Assembly: GCA_942159475.1 (NCBI GenBank)
Contig: OW804096.1
Coordinates: forward strand, 102,336,194 to 102,400,193
DNA: 64,000 nt
Direction of reading: 5' to 3'
From: Sthenelais limicola
Taxonomy: Eukaryota > Annelida > Polychaeta > Phyllodocida > Sigalionidae
Position 1 is the stretch's first letter, and the number at the start of each line of letters is the position of its first letter. Of this stretch, positions 1 to 26,522 are shown piece after piece. Both the position numbers and the translations under genes were made by a program. The notes beneath the pieces are model-generated. The model worked only from the letters and a program-made list of their open reading frames with translations, searched no databases and was not told where the DNA came from.

Positions 1-140
1 GGAAATTGGCGAAAAGAGTGTTTCATGTCACCAAGGACGCTAAAATTGATCTTAATGTAACTTCCAGCTCTTTATTAGACCATATAGCCTATACTCATGT
101 AAAAATTATCCCTACATTAGGGAGCATTCATTATTTATGC

Positions 141-216
141 CAGGGGGGGGGGGGCTGCCATATAGGGGGGGGGGGCAAGATTCTGGTACACCGGTCTAAG
201 GGGGGGGGGGGGGGCA
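141..216 (+). repeat. Three long G tracts
   Basis: Runs of 12, 11 and 14 G lie within 76 bp, enough for G-quadruplex formation. Similar single runs occur at about 8340, 38470 and 52146, so G homopolymers are a local habit of this genome or a sequencing weakness. Confidence 0.6.
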
Positions 217-1627
217 TTTTTCTGGTGCACACAATTTTAAAGTCCCTTGTTTCGCAAAGTTCGCGTTATATGACCTGGGAACATTTGTTATTTGTTTCCA
301 CACCTTATATATTGGCACTGTGTCCAGATGGCCTCACTCTGATTTTTATGATGCATGGGTTGGTCTCCTTGCGAATATTTAGGCTGCAAAATTGGTTGCT
401 ATACAGTAAGCCTGTTATGCCTGAAAACATCATTGCTGTAGCCTGTGTTCATAGGGGCCCTGATGAAGGACTGGCCACAATCTTTGTTAGTCTTTTGTGG
501 CTGTTTGTGAGACTGAAAGTCCAGAAGTATGGCACAAGAGGGGTGCTGTTGGTTTAGTAGGAAGAAGACTATATGTATGGTACATGGTCATTGTCATGAT
601 CCTCTCCCCTCCCTCCCTCTGTCCCTCTGCTTATTAACAAATATCCCTGCACTTTGTGTGTAGGTTCTATGCCTCTTGCAGGGCTCATAACCAGTGATTA
701 AAGAGAGAGCCATTTGAAATGCAGCGTTTCTTTAAACACAGATATCTCCTGGTGTAGAACGTAAAGCAACAACTTATTCCTTAATAAGTTGCACAAAATT
801 GTGTGGCCTTGGAAGAATTATAAAGATTTAACATGTAAATGGGGCGAGTTGATGCAAACTTGGCCATGTAGACATAGAACTGGGGCAATGGTTTTGATTT
901 TTCACAGAATCCTATACCTTTTTTCCACAAAAATGTGCTGGGCCTCTTTGTCTAGAATAGCATGCGGGCACTAGTGAGATGTGTGAGTTCTATGCTTTTC
1001 CTAGGTAGAACTAAATATCATTTCTGTGTCATTGTTTATATTGCTATGCATTAATTAACCATCCCACCTGGCCTGGCCCTCTCGCGCATAGCCATGATTA
1101 CGGTCCGCACGGTAAGCGCTTGTTTCATTTGAAAGTGGGTTGGTGGTAGGCCTACTGTGTCATCACGTGAACATTGCATGGTTTGTATATATATGCATCT
1201 AGTATTGAGTCAATCTGTCCATGTCTGTGCGTAAAGCAAAAAATTGTCGAAAAGCCAAATGAAAATGCTTCTAAAATTGTAGTAGCCTGAGGTTGTTGGC
1301 ATTGGATTTCCTCAGTGGAAAGTTAGGTGCACAGGAGGAGTTTTCAAGTTATTTCCTATTCCTTCCAGTCTGTATACCTGATAAAGAGCACCAAGTGTAA
1401 GTGTGGGGACCTGTTTGTTTTTGTTGTGGTTTGGTCCTCCAGCCCTAGGGGCCGTATTGGGGTTGCTTCGTCTGATCTCTACCCATCTTTTCTTCTGTCT
1501 TCCCCTCTTCCTTTGACCACTAATAACTGTGCCTTGGAGGTTGGTGTTTGCAAGTCCATGGGAATGTGATAGATGTCTATACCATTTGAGTTTTCTTCTG
1601 ACCAGTTATTAGAAGGTTGGGGTACAG

Positions 1628-1757
1628 ATACTAGGGCCCAGAGTCTAGAGTCAAGAAACCTAAGATGCTAGGGCCCAGATTTGAGGCCCTTGTCCAGATG
1701 CTAGGAGACTTACCCTGTCCCCCCCCCACCACCATTGTGGATGCTAGGGCCCAGGAG
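1628..1757. repeat. Short degenerate minisatellite
   Basis: ATGCTAGGGCCCAG-like units recur at about 1628, 1664, 1698 (partial) and 1740, spacing 34-42 bp. Confidence 0.55.
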
Positions 1758-2088
1758 GGGTAAAAAGACATTTGAAACAATCTTTCAACTTTGCAAAAGT
1801 ATTTTGTTTTTATGGTTACCACACATGCACATTTGTTTGCATACCCTCCAAGAAACATTTAAAATGTAACCATTCCCTAATGAAGGATTGATTAATAGAT
1901 AAAAAATGTTTAAACCACACTCATAATACACCATCAAACATAAATAAAACTGCAAATATACAAAATTGCAGACTTTTTGGTTTTGGTGTCATCTTGACTT
2001 TGACTATTTTGCTTGGTAGATATATTTTTGTACTTCATCATTTGATATTGTTGAATGATGAGTTAAGAGTTATTGAGAAGCATATAGA

Positions 2089-2268
2089 CAGTGGAACCTC
2101 TCTATTAAGACCACCCTTGGGGCCGAATGATTTTTGGTCTCATAGCGTGGTTGTCTCTTTAGAGGGCTCTATAAATCCAATAAGAGGGAATGATTTGGGA
2201 CTGGGAAAACTGGTCTTAATAGAGGGGTCGTCTCTATTAGGAGGTGGTCTTCATGTGAGGTTCTACTG
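2089..2268. repeat. MITE with GAACCTCTCTATTAAGACCACC ends
   Basis: The left end CAGTGGAACCTCTCTATTAA matches the complement of the right end (CAGTAGAACCTCACATGAAG), with AGACCACC following on both sides. About 180 bp, non-coding. Confidence 0.6.
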
Positions 2269-4401
2269 TACAAGAATAGACACCAGGGTTTGCATTCCCT
2301 TTCAAGACTGGCTTGATCTGTATCAGTGTTGCTTATGCTCGGGCTATTTTGGCCAGAACATCTTCTTTTCATCCTTTTCATCCTTCATCTTGTCTTCCTC
2401 AGACAGTTGTGTCCAGGTACTTGCATTTAATATTTCATGGTATCTAGGGCTTGTCCATTTGCATGTACAGCTTTATTGATGCAGCCTATATTCTGATGGA
2501 TGTTGTATTTCCTCATTATAACCTAGAAGGCTTCATACCACAGTCTATCAAAGGTTTTCTTAAAATAATTCTTAATAAGACATGGTATAGATCTTGTTGA
2601 TGTTGTTATGTCTCACATAGTATCCCAATCCCAATATTTGTTCTGTTGTGGTGTGGCCTCCAAATCCTGCTTGTTTTTCATCTACTATGCTTTCTGCTTG
2701 TGACCTTTTGAATGGCCTTAAGCTTCACCTTGCTTGTGGCTGATGAGACTTAGTGTGCAATCATCTTGGCACAGATGTAGGTTGTCTTTCTTTGGGATAG
2801 TGATGATGAGGTATCTGGTCCAGGGGGTGGGTCATGTTTCTGTCAGATCTTGTTGCAGATGACAATAAGGATGTTGATCATTTCCTCTCCTCCCATTTGT
2901 ATTAGTTATAGTGCATTTTACACTATTTCACTTACAATTGAGAGGTTTTGCCAGCAACAAAATAATATCACTTTGATCACAGACATAAGTTATAACCAGT
3001 AATAATATATACTGGATACAATTTAAATACAACACACAGTTTTCAGGTGTATAAAACAGAATGTATTTCATTAAAAAGCTGGTGCCAAGCAAATTCTTTG
3101 CAAGCTCTGATAAAAGCCAATGTAGTTAAAAACTGAGGTGCTTAATATGGTTAGAGTAACTGCCTTGAGGTTGGCCTTGAACCTCTCCAATGTTGGAGTT
3201 TTTTGCAATGCCAATAAATCTTTGTGCAGCTGTATTATAGATAGGAAGAAAGACTGTGTGACTCTGCAGCCTAGACTATTAAAGGGAGGAGGAATTTGAA
3301 ATATCCACTCCTCTAGGTCTGAGGTTGGTGTTTTTAGTATTGCCAGAAGTTGCTCTATTTTATACAAAATAGCATGGTGGCCTTTGCTATTCTCCCACAC
3401 TATCAAAGTGTTGTCTATTCCCATTCCCTCAGAATTCTTATCACCCTGCTGGTAGTTTTGTAGTCCCCAGGGGACTACAAAAGCCAAGCAGTTTTTCTCA
3501 GGACCATTTCTAGCTCTTTTTTGTTTTCTGTGTCACTTGGTGAATATAGAAAAATGGGTGAATAGTGTTTGGACAAACCAAACAATCATGCTGTAACTAT
3601 TTTCTCCCTGTCATGCTTTGAAATGGCTTTTGCTGTGTTGACATCACAGTTTACATGCATGCTTTTAAGGCCAAAAAACAGAAGGTGTGTTTCTTATTTA
3701 TATACCAGGAAACTAGGGGAATTGTACCTTTTTGAACAATTTTATTAGTTTTTTAAAAAATATCCCAAGAAAAAATTAGGAATGGTCAAAATCATTTTGG
3801 GTGGGGTAGTTAGTTTAGTATGTGTGTGTATTATGGGCGGGGGGGGATACACTGGAAGCTATTTGCTCTGGCGATCACAGATGATCGATAACAAATACTG
3901 TGTGTATTCTGTGTCCGCTATTACAGCTAGGCCTCATATCGTCCATATATTTCCCTGTATATTTCTATATTAAAAAAAAATCCTATGTTTTGGTATATTT
4001 TCGCTATACTTCTCTAATATTTTTGTTATACTTCTCTAATTTCCGTGTAGACATGCCTATACATTTTAAAATAAAGGTCACCATATTTCTGAAGGCTCTA
4101 AAAGTAAATAATGAATACTTTTTGATGTATTGAAATCCCCTACCCTCAGGACCAATTGGTAGAACTTGTCATAACATGGTTTAGCATGGCTCACAGCTAT
4201 CCCTATAAAAGACATTTAGAATACACCTTTCCTAGAGGAAAATTTTGTCCATTACATCTCAAAATGTTCTACCAAATGTGCTATATTTTCAGAAAAATCA
4301 CGAAGTCCTCATATAGAATATACATGTAGATATGCATCCTTAGAACATGTGATGGGTTTCAAGAAAATGAGTGACAGTCGCAAAATGGAATTCTTTCAAA
4401 G

Positions 4402-4816
4402 TGTGGTGCCGGCGGGAGTCAGGCCGGTACTGACTCTGTCCGGCACCATGGTTCCGGGTGTCCGGATGCTCTCCTTATGGGGACTAAGCCAGAGGGTGGT
4501 GTTTGTGTTTGTGTATTCCAACAGAGGTCGTATGTACTCATTTACCCTGCATTTTATGTTACTTTTTTGTATTGACTCTTGTACTTCTTCATATTCTCTT
4601 GTAAACACATTTTACTCTTATTATGCTCTGCATTCTTATATCTTTGTGCCACAAGTTGTAAGGGTTGGCAGAAGCTCTCCGAGCTCCAACCGCGGCTGGT
4701 GTTTTGAGGTGTAATAAAGGATTTGGCTGGATAGGACCATAAGAACCTGGTTGTGTCGTTATTTCTATCTAGTCTCATAGCCACTACGATACGAGGGGAA
4801 ATAGCCAGACACTACA
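4402..4816 (+). mobile_element. Solo LTR (415 bp)
   Basis: It begins TGTGGTGCCGG and ends CACTACA (TG...CA), with short terminal inverted repeats TGTGGTG/CACTACA and a 4-bp flanking duplication AAAG (4398-4401, 4817-4820). AATAAA at 4713-4718 would be the polyadenylation signal near the R region. No internal retroviral-type domain is nearby, so this is a recombined solo LTR. The length and short duplication fit Ty3/gypsy-type or related elements. Confidence 0.7.
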
Positions 4817-5253
4817 AAAGTATTTTATCTGCAAGGAATGTTCTAATTTTGGAGTAAACGATGAATATAAGTACCAAACTTCAAGACAGTGCATTAACTT
4901 AAAACGGTTTTCTGTGTGTTCCTAAGATCATCATATGGAAAATATTTAGTAGCATTGTAGATTTAGAAACTTTTGTTATTGAATTCTTTTTCGCTGTCAG
5001 AGGACGGTTCTCCAACTAAGGAGGTCTCCATGTTCTCTGTTGAGTTTACATAAATGGTATACAGTGAACAAGTCCACAGTCGTCATTGACGAAAGTGGTA
5101 CTCTTATATTTAATTTAACTTTTATCATACATTTGAAATAAAGTTTTTTAGCGCTGTAAGTAATTTCATGTTAAATATTCTCAGATCCATTTTTTCAGTG
5201 CTTGGTCTCATAACTCTCAACTGATTCTTGGTAATTACATATTGTTTGAGTGC

Positions 5254-5640
5254 TTAGATGCTTTGATATACATAGTCAAGTACATAATCAATCGATAAAT
5301 TCTGATCTTGCCAAATTAATGTATTTTTTGATGATATCTTAAAACCCTTTGGATCTGCTATCCCATGGGCCACAGTCTGTAGAGAGTTCCAAGCAAAAGG
5401 TATTCTGAAAAGGATTGATTTTCTTAGTTGGTCATTTTTAGGTATTATTTGTTTTAATGGTTTTCTTCCTTGTGCAAAATTACGGGTATTTAAATTTCTT
5501 AAATCTAGGTATCTTGAATCTCTGGCTAGACTTTTACTTTTACTAGTAATTGTACACCCAGCAGCAGATTTATCATTTTTTATCATTGTGTCTTTTGTAT
5601 AATTATGGGTCTGGTCATAAGAAAATGTACAATTAATGAC
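5254..5640 (-). pseudogene. LINE 3' fragment related to LINE A
   Basis: The 110-codon antisense frame contains DLRNLNTRNFAQGRKPLKQ, FAWNSLQ and KNTLIWQDQN. These match the RT C-terminal region of LINE A (IRNLNTRNFALGRKPLKQ and TLIWSDQ at about 57985-58180) at most positions, so it derives from the same or a sister family. Only the last tenth of the element is present, typical of abortive reverse transcription. Confidence 0.8.
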
Positions 5641-8520
5641 TTTTAAATAGTCATGATCAAATTCGTTTGAATTGTGTGTAAATAAACTATTTCGTTCATA
5701 AATAATAATGATTTTCTCTTCTCTTCAATTGACTGACTTGTCTTGACTGAAATGGCATGGTATACTTCTGAAGGATTGCAGGATTAGAGGGAAAATGAGA
5801 AGACATAAAAAGAATGCAATTACAGTTGTACACTATGTGTGGCCCTAAACCAACAAGAGATTGTTTTCTGAATCCAATCCCACTCCCTGATAAGAACCAT
5901 GTATCCATATCTCTTATAAACACCTGATTTTCCCCTTCACACTATGGTTAGACTCTATTTGACTCTATGTATGGCATGAGTTTATACTCCCCGGTGTGTG
6001 GTGGCGCTGTGCTGGTGCGCTTACCACTGTGAGTAGCGAAGACGGCCATCTTAACCTACAGCATCTTTGCTACATAAGAGAGACAAACTCAAAACAACCT
6101 CCTACAGCCTAAAAACACCATGTGAACCTGCTTGTTATATCTTGCAACACATAGCAATGGTATCTTAGCATCTAAAACAGACGGGTCTTGCATACCTCCG
6201 GTGACTCACTAAATAATGCTGGCAAAACCCTATAGTAACATTATTCCAATGGGTCTAAGCACTAACAGACATTTCATGAAGCAATGCTTCTACAACCAAG
6301 TGCCTACATGGGGACCATTTCAAAGTTACCAATGTATATCATGGGAAATTCATAATTTGTAAAATTCGAAATTTTAAACTTGTTCCCAACATTTTTATTG
6401 TATGTCTACTTACATTTCAATGAGTTGGGAGTAGTGTCAATTTTTTTTATCTCATGTTACTACTAATTTAATAGATCTTTGGAATTATCAATGCTGTCAT
6501 TTTTATAAGGACCCCAAAAGAAACCTTGCGCCAACAAATTAACAACAAGGGCAAAGGCTGTTAAATAAGAGTAGGAAATGCAGTGGGATCTATTCATCTA
6601 AACATAGCCTACACCTTGACAGCTAATGTGTACTCTGGCTAAGGTGGCTTATAAGTGCCAAGCAGCCTTAATCATGTATGGTGGATGGAAAATGGTAAAG
6701 CAAAATTTGTTTTCTTTGTCATTCATTTAAAAATGGTCACAGAGTCTTCCAATTGGGCTCGTTTTAAAGCACATTTTATTACCTTTTTTCTATGAACAAG
6801 GAAATTGTTTTATTTGATGTCCAATCTTTCTGTATTTTGTGACAATGTATCATGTTGAACAAATTTAATGTTGTCATCAACCCCTAATATTTTTTTAAAT
6901 ATTTAGTGGCCATTTATTGATTTATATTGCATTATTATGTAATGAGTGAGTTGGTTCATTAACATTAACCCCTATATTATTTAGGAAAGCCCTAATTTTT
7001 ATTTTTTGTCATTTGCTTAATAATGGATGCACAGTCTTCACACTGGGCTTGTTTTACAGCAAATTTTATTTGCTTTAATATCAACAATCAAAAGAAAATT
7101 ATTATATTATATGTATGTTGTAGCAATGAATTGTGTTTTTATTTTATTATTCATTAATGTTGTCATCAACCCCAAATATTTCTGAAAATGCCCTTAACAG
7201 TTGGTTGGCATAGTCAATCAATGGGGCATATTTGCCCCATGTGACTGCAGACGGAATCAAAGATAACATCCTTTAACATGTGTTTCTGGTGTGCCTTTAG
7301 GCACAAAATTGCTTCCAGCTTCAGTGCAGTGCATATGGCTACACTTTTAGACCCACTGAAGCTAGGAACACATCAAAACCAAATGTTCCTCCCCAAAAGT
7401 ACTTGTTATCCAGTGGAAAAATAGGTACCACCAGCTAAAGGGGGCAAGCAAAACTCATTTTACAGAGAAGAATGAGTACACCATCATATGGTTTCCTATA
7501 TTCAGTCCAGGTAACACACCAGGGATGAAAGTGGGAGGCTGATAAAAAGTCGGAAAGGGTCCTTGACAAAATATGGGTCCTAAGTCAACCACTGAGATAC
7601 TAAAAAACAGATGTGAATGTGATACTGATACCCTCATTGCCCCAACGAGGGTCCAGAGGTCAACCATACCACCAACTCTGTTGTTTACTAGACATGCATA
7701 AGGCCCAGTATTTTTCATTTCCTGACGAATTGAAACAGTGTACTCAGACCATAAAATGTATTATAATATGACCGATAACAAATAATAAATGTGAATCACA
7801 ATTGAGGTAAAACTTGGAATTAGAATTAGTCATACCCCAATTTGATTTATTGTTCAGTGTACAATTAATACAAAAATCGTCAAGGGGACCTTTAAATGTT
7901 ACTTTTCCAGTTTTCCTCTGAGAAGTTCCTCTCAAAGCTTATATAGAAATATATGGAAACCACCTCCGATTAGTCTGAAACCCAGAGTAGGGATATATCA
8001 GTGAGTCAGTTAGGCACACACTATGGGCCAGAGTGGAGCACGAGAGATCTATGCTCAGAGAAGCACAATGCTTCAGACTAGAACCAAAATAAAGGTTCAA
8101 CAGGAAGAAAACATAAGTTGTGATGCATTGTTATGGTAGAAAAGGAATATAAAAGGGAAAAACAGATGAAAAAGGTATGGATTGTTTAAAAAATATCAAT
8201 GATAACATAAATCGGAAATCCGCCAATAATAGGAAGACTTTCATCCCTGCACACACTGGTTTCACCTATATACAATTAAAACTTGTATATTTAACTGCAA
8301 GGCCCACACACTTATTACCTATCCCTATTGTTTACATTGGGGGGGGGGGGGGGAGGCAGGCAATTGTTAAATAATCTTTCATTATAAGATGCTAGTTACT
8401 TTAAGAGTTCTATAAGGGCTTCAAGCCGATTAATTATGGCCAGCCACCACTGCCTGGTGCGACACGCTCTCCTGGACAACTAATAGAAAATGAAATCCCT
8501 ATTTCATGAGCTATATGATG
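5641..8520. other. Gene-free interval
   Basis: Apart from the duplication at 6715-7195 and a G14 run at about 8340, nothing beyond AT-rich unique sequence is seen. Open frames are short and have no codon or motif support. Confidence 0.6.
6715..7195. repeat. Old tandem duplication, about 290-bp period
   Basis: The segments TTGTCATT..AATGG.CACAGTCTTC..ACTGGGCT.GTTTTA.AGCA.ATTTTATT and AATGTTGTCATCAACCCC occur in the same order at 6717-6890 and 7006-7180. Divergence is considerable. No coding potential in either half. Confidence 0.6.
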
Positions 8521-8754
8521 TTAGTCTCCGTTGGTTGGTCTGAGCTGGCCCGTTATAGACGCACAGAGGGCCAGCGGGACCGGTAGTGGCCACTGGCCCT
8601 CTATGCCTAGAGAACTTCCGGTAAGCCAGTGATCAAGAGGGACGATTGGGGGGTTTAACTAATGTCAACAAGTTATAATTTATAATTTATTTTTTCGGGG
8701 AAACTGATACTAACAGACTGAAGTGATAGTAACAGCCCAACCAACGGGGACTAA
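8521..8754. repeat. MITE with TTAGTCYCCGTTGGTTGG ends
   Basis: The left end is TTAGTCTCCGTTGGTTGG and the right end, as complement, is TTAGTCCCCGTTGGTTGG, over 234 bp. The interior is GC-richer, with CTGGCCCTCTA-type segments also found in the next hairpin. Confidence 0.65.
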
Positions 8755-8768
8755 AGACTAAAGCCTTC

Positions 8769-8853
8769 GTTTATTGTCCTCGCTGGCCCTCTAAGCCTTT
8801 GGGAACCTGTCGAGGCCGGAGGCTTACAGGGCCGCTCGGACAATAAACTCAGG
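8769..8853. repeat. Foldback hairpin next to a MITE
   Basis: The arms TTTATTGTCC...GGCCCTCTAAGCC and GGCTTACAGGGCC...GGACAATAAA pair across a short centre. It shares GGCCCTCTA with the neighbouring MITE, suggesting a related foldback family. Confidence 0.5.
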
Positions 8854-10364
8854 CTCTAATTGCCGATCAGAGCTGCCTTGAAAGTAATCAACGCAAAGAA
8901 GCTTCAGGGAGATTTGCAGAGGGTTTATTCATAACTTTTTATTTTTATGGAACATAGCTTGGGTGGGCATTCATCCCTTCAATTGAAAAATATATTTTTT
9001 GAAGGGGTAATCAGACCATCATGCTATCCATTAATTGCCAACCGACAAGTCGGGTTTTATCATACATCTTATATATGGAACATATAGATATATATGTTTA
9101 AAGAAGCCTCCAGGTGGCGCCCCTAGACACTGTACTCCCCTACCGCTGCCTACCATTCAGGCAGTCGTTGTCCAGCTGTTGTGGTGACCTGAGGTCTATT
9201 GTCGCTGGACTCACATTTTTCTTTTTCTGTTTTTGTTTAATAAAGGCAACCGACAAATTCGACGGCTATTTGCCGCAACCTCATTACCGTGTTCGTCTGA
9301 TTGGGGATATATGCTTTATCAACGAGATGCACACTAAAGAATTGTTTTAAAAGACGCCCTCAAAACAATATAGTAATTTTAGTGCTTTTTATATCTAACA
9401 GGATACAGTTCTCCTTCAAGAGAATGACATGCTTTTTAGTCGTAAACGTTTAATAATTCATACTAATTTCCCCAACGAATTTTTTTCCCGAATAACTATT
9501 TACATTTATATTTGAAACGGTTCCTAGTATTCATGAGGAAGTGTTCATAAATTCAGTCAAAACGTACAATACCAAAATCATTGGCGGTGTGTCAAACGGC
9601 AGTTGCACGTAGCGAGTTTTACAGAAAACCGACAAACCAAGTACCCTACCATCTCTATCAAATACCACGCGTTATTTCATAGGGTATATAATCCCGATTC
9701 CTACATTTTCTCTGAACACTTCCTCAGAATGTAAAAATGTCCTTTTAAAATCGTCTGAATGAATGATACCGCGCTTGATTGTAGAAGTCTTCAGGGCATG
9801 CGCATACCAGAGGGAATAACACTGGTTGACTGGTCGGGAGCCACTTTGAGTTTGCCACGCCTAACTTTCTGATATGATCAAAATTATACGAAATTAACCT
9901 TTAACTCCTCACAGCGATTGACATTCAAGTTTTTTTTATATTTTCAATAGTGGTTTTAAGATTTAAGATACAGAGTTAAACGATGAGCCCGTGGCAAATT
10001 CTTTTCTTGATAACTATACCAGTAATACCTGAAAACACTCTTAAAACCAAATTCATAGCTTTGCAAACAATATTTGTAACCATTGCTGTCATGTATAAGA
10101 TGATTGTAGAACACAAAGAGAAACTGTGGAGGACTTTCAGCATTAAGCCAGGGAATACTTAAGCACAAAGGTACTGAAGACACTCAAGAACGACGGTCAA
10201 CTCATTTGTAATGTGTATAAAGTATATGGTTTGTACATATAATTGATTTCAAACCTAATGGATATAATTAAAGTATGTTTGGAACACGATTTGTTCAGAA
10301 ACATACATATCACATGGGTGTCAATGCCAAGCATAATATCAAGTCCGCCTAGTTTCCACCATTA

Positions 10365-24097
<13,733 letters not shown>

Positions 24098-25660
24098 CGA
24101 TTTTTTTCAATTTCTCTAAAACAAGACGAAATGCCATATTTTAACACGAGCTATAGGCTAGAAACCATAAACAAACTAGTGAATTATACATAATCGTCTG
24201 TCAGATACCAAAAATATTACCAATGACATTCGACTCAGTACTAAGAAATACATTTTTGGGAATCTGATGGCACGCTGGCCTATTATTCATGAATGAAATG
24301 CGGGGAAAGTTCTCATGTCACTATATCGAAAGATAAACATTTTGAGACAAATAGTGCATTTTAAGTTCCAAAACCGTAATTCAAAATATAAAACAAGTAG
24401 CACCTGCACCGACTACGCGAGGTGTAAACTTTTCACGTGTGAAATGTAACCATAATATATTTTGAGTTCATACTTAAAAACGTTTAACAAATCATTTCCT
24501 AAAACAATAAAACTATTTCCATGAAACAAACAAAGACGCTATAGCTTTCAATCAATAAAAAACATCACTTTTGAGATTGCAGTGTTCGAAATAACTTAAT
24601 AAAAGATTGTTAAATCCTTGTTACCGGAGGCCCCTGTGGTGTATTTATATAAATGTTCATACATTTGATATATTCCATAATTAAATATGAAATATAAATT
24701 TACTGATTAGGATTACGTCATGTTATGCAATGTTACATAAGAGATATGAATTGATTAATAGAGGCAAAAAGGCGCGTATAACAAATTCATGTCACACATG
24801 TGGAAAATTTCTGTTTAATTTTTCGTGGGTGCAGTCATTTTGGTCACGTTTATGTAGGATTCAGAGAGGGTGGGGAAAATCCATGGCTTTATTTTGTAGT
24901 TTACCTGCAAAACATGGCTGGAAAGTTCGCAATCGGACACTACAGTATTCCAAAATGCTTCTCTCCTAGCAAAACTTTCTTAGTTCTCAAATATCCATGA
25001 GGGCGCGCAACGGGCGACACGTGAGTTAAACCTCACACTTAATATACCTCCCTGCTACCATTGAGTAGGAGCGTAGTTGCAGTTTTTTCTGGGGAAGGTA
25101 TTTTAGGAGGTATGGGATAGACATGGCCATTCCTCCCAATGTTCCGCCGGGCACAGCATATATAAACAGCCCATGGCTCTTCCCAGCAGTCCTCCCCATA
25201 CATTCAAACTGTAGAATCATAACCAACTTGGGTTATAAATCTTCCAGATAAGATAAATTATAATGAATTACTCACCTACAAAATTGTTGAACATGTACAT
25301 GAATGTATAGCGGTCATCTTCATATATATATTTGATTTGGTCATATCCATAGATAAGTGCATATTTGGTTTTTTCATGAAAAATTTGTAAATACAAGAAA
25401 GCATTAATTGGCTGATTCGTTTAGTACTACAATTTAGTTGAAAGTTGGAAGTTGATTAGAATTGAATGCCGAATGGCCCAAGGATGCGAGACCGGTACTA
25501 TTTTGTCTAATTTTTCCTTTATACGAACAGTAAAGTCAGAAAGTCAATCATAAAGTCGAAATTGTCAATCAGTCAAATTAGTCCATTGATTTAATTACAA
25601 GAAAAAGTTTAACAGATTTGGATACTAACTCTTATTGGAGTTAGTATGAAAGCATATGTG
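24098..25660. other. SKIV2L upstream region, no gene seen
   Basis: AT-rich DNA upstream of the SKIV2L start codon. At 24580-24595 it carries CAGTGTTCGAAATAAC, identical to the left terminus of the transposon at 45136, without a recognisable partner end. No TATA box was found within 100 bp of the ATG. Short open frames at 24730-25226 are not convincing. Confidence 0.5.
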
Positions 25661-25679
25661 GGCGGGGGTTGGGGAGCGT

Positions 25680-26270
25680 TTCAATGGCATTTTGCGGTTC
25701 TGAGCAAGACCCTAGACAAGGCAGATGAAAAAAATGTTTTAAACAAAATTCCGTCCTAATGGGATTTTAATGACATTTGCGGTTTGGAGCATTTGAATGG
25801 CATTTTGCGGTTCTGAGCAAGACCCTCAACAATGTAGATGGAAAAAAAATGAAAAAAAGCAAAATTTGCGTCCTAATGCCTAATGGGATTTTAATAACAT
25901 TTGCGGTTTGGAGCATTTCAATGGCATTTTGCGGTTGGGAGCAAGACGCTAGACAATGTTGATGGAAAAAAAATGAAAAAAAAATTTCCGTCCTAATGAG
26001 GTACGAAAATGATCTTTCCTAGACAATGTAGATAATAAAAAAATGAAAAAAAAATTTCCGTCCTAATGGGATTTTAATGACATTTGTGGTTTGGAGCATT
26101 TGAATGGCATTTTGCAGTTCTGAGCAAGACCCTAGACAATGTAGATGGAAAAAAAAATGAAAAAAAAAAATTTCCGTCCTAATGGGATTTTAATGACATT
26201 TGCGGTTTGGAGCATTTCAATGGCATTTTGCGGTTGGGAGTAAGACCCTAGACAATGTAGATGAAAAAAA
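25680..26270. repeat. Minisatellite, about 113-bp unit
   Basis: Five diverged units are recognised by the segment GGCATTTTGCGGTT followed by GAGCAAGACCCTAGACAATG at 25686, 25799, 25924, 26107 and 26222. A partial unit lies at 26005-26040. Each unit carries an A-rich stretch. It is upstream of the SKIV2L promoter side and non-coding. Confidence 0.85.
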
Positions 26271-26284
26271 ACCCTCAAATTGTC

Positions 26285-26457
26285 AGCGCAGCGGCAGGTT
26301 CTCTCAGCGCGGCCGCACTGAGAGAACCTGCCGCCGCCGCAGCGCTTTAGTTAGAACCCTGATATCAGCTTTAGAAAGCTCTCTGTTTGTTTGCTCTGTC
26401 CCTTTTACTCTAAGCTCTTTGAATCAGCTCAGGTTCCAACGGAACCTGAGCTGATTC
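26285..26457. repeat. Two GC-rich palindromes after the minisatellite
   Basis: GGCAGGTTCTCTCAG pairs with CTGAGAGAACCTGCC around a CGCGGCCGCA centre (about 26290-26330). GAATCAGCTCAGGTTCC (26421-26437) pairs perfectly with 26441-26457 across a 3-nt loop. Confidence 0.8.
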
Positions 26458-26522
26458 AACTGATTCAACCTGAGCTGAAACATCTGGTGTCTAGAGTAAG
26501 ACACAACACCAGCATACATGTA

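Noticed and set aside
6..557. 183-codon open frame at the window start
   Set aside because: It is opened by G homopolymers (polyglycine) and has no domain or compositional sign of coding.
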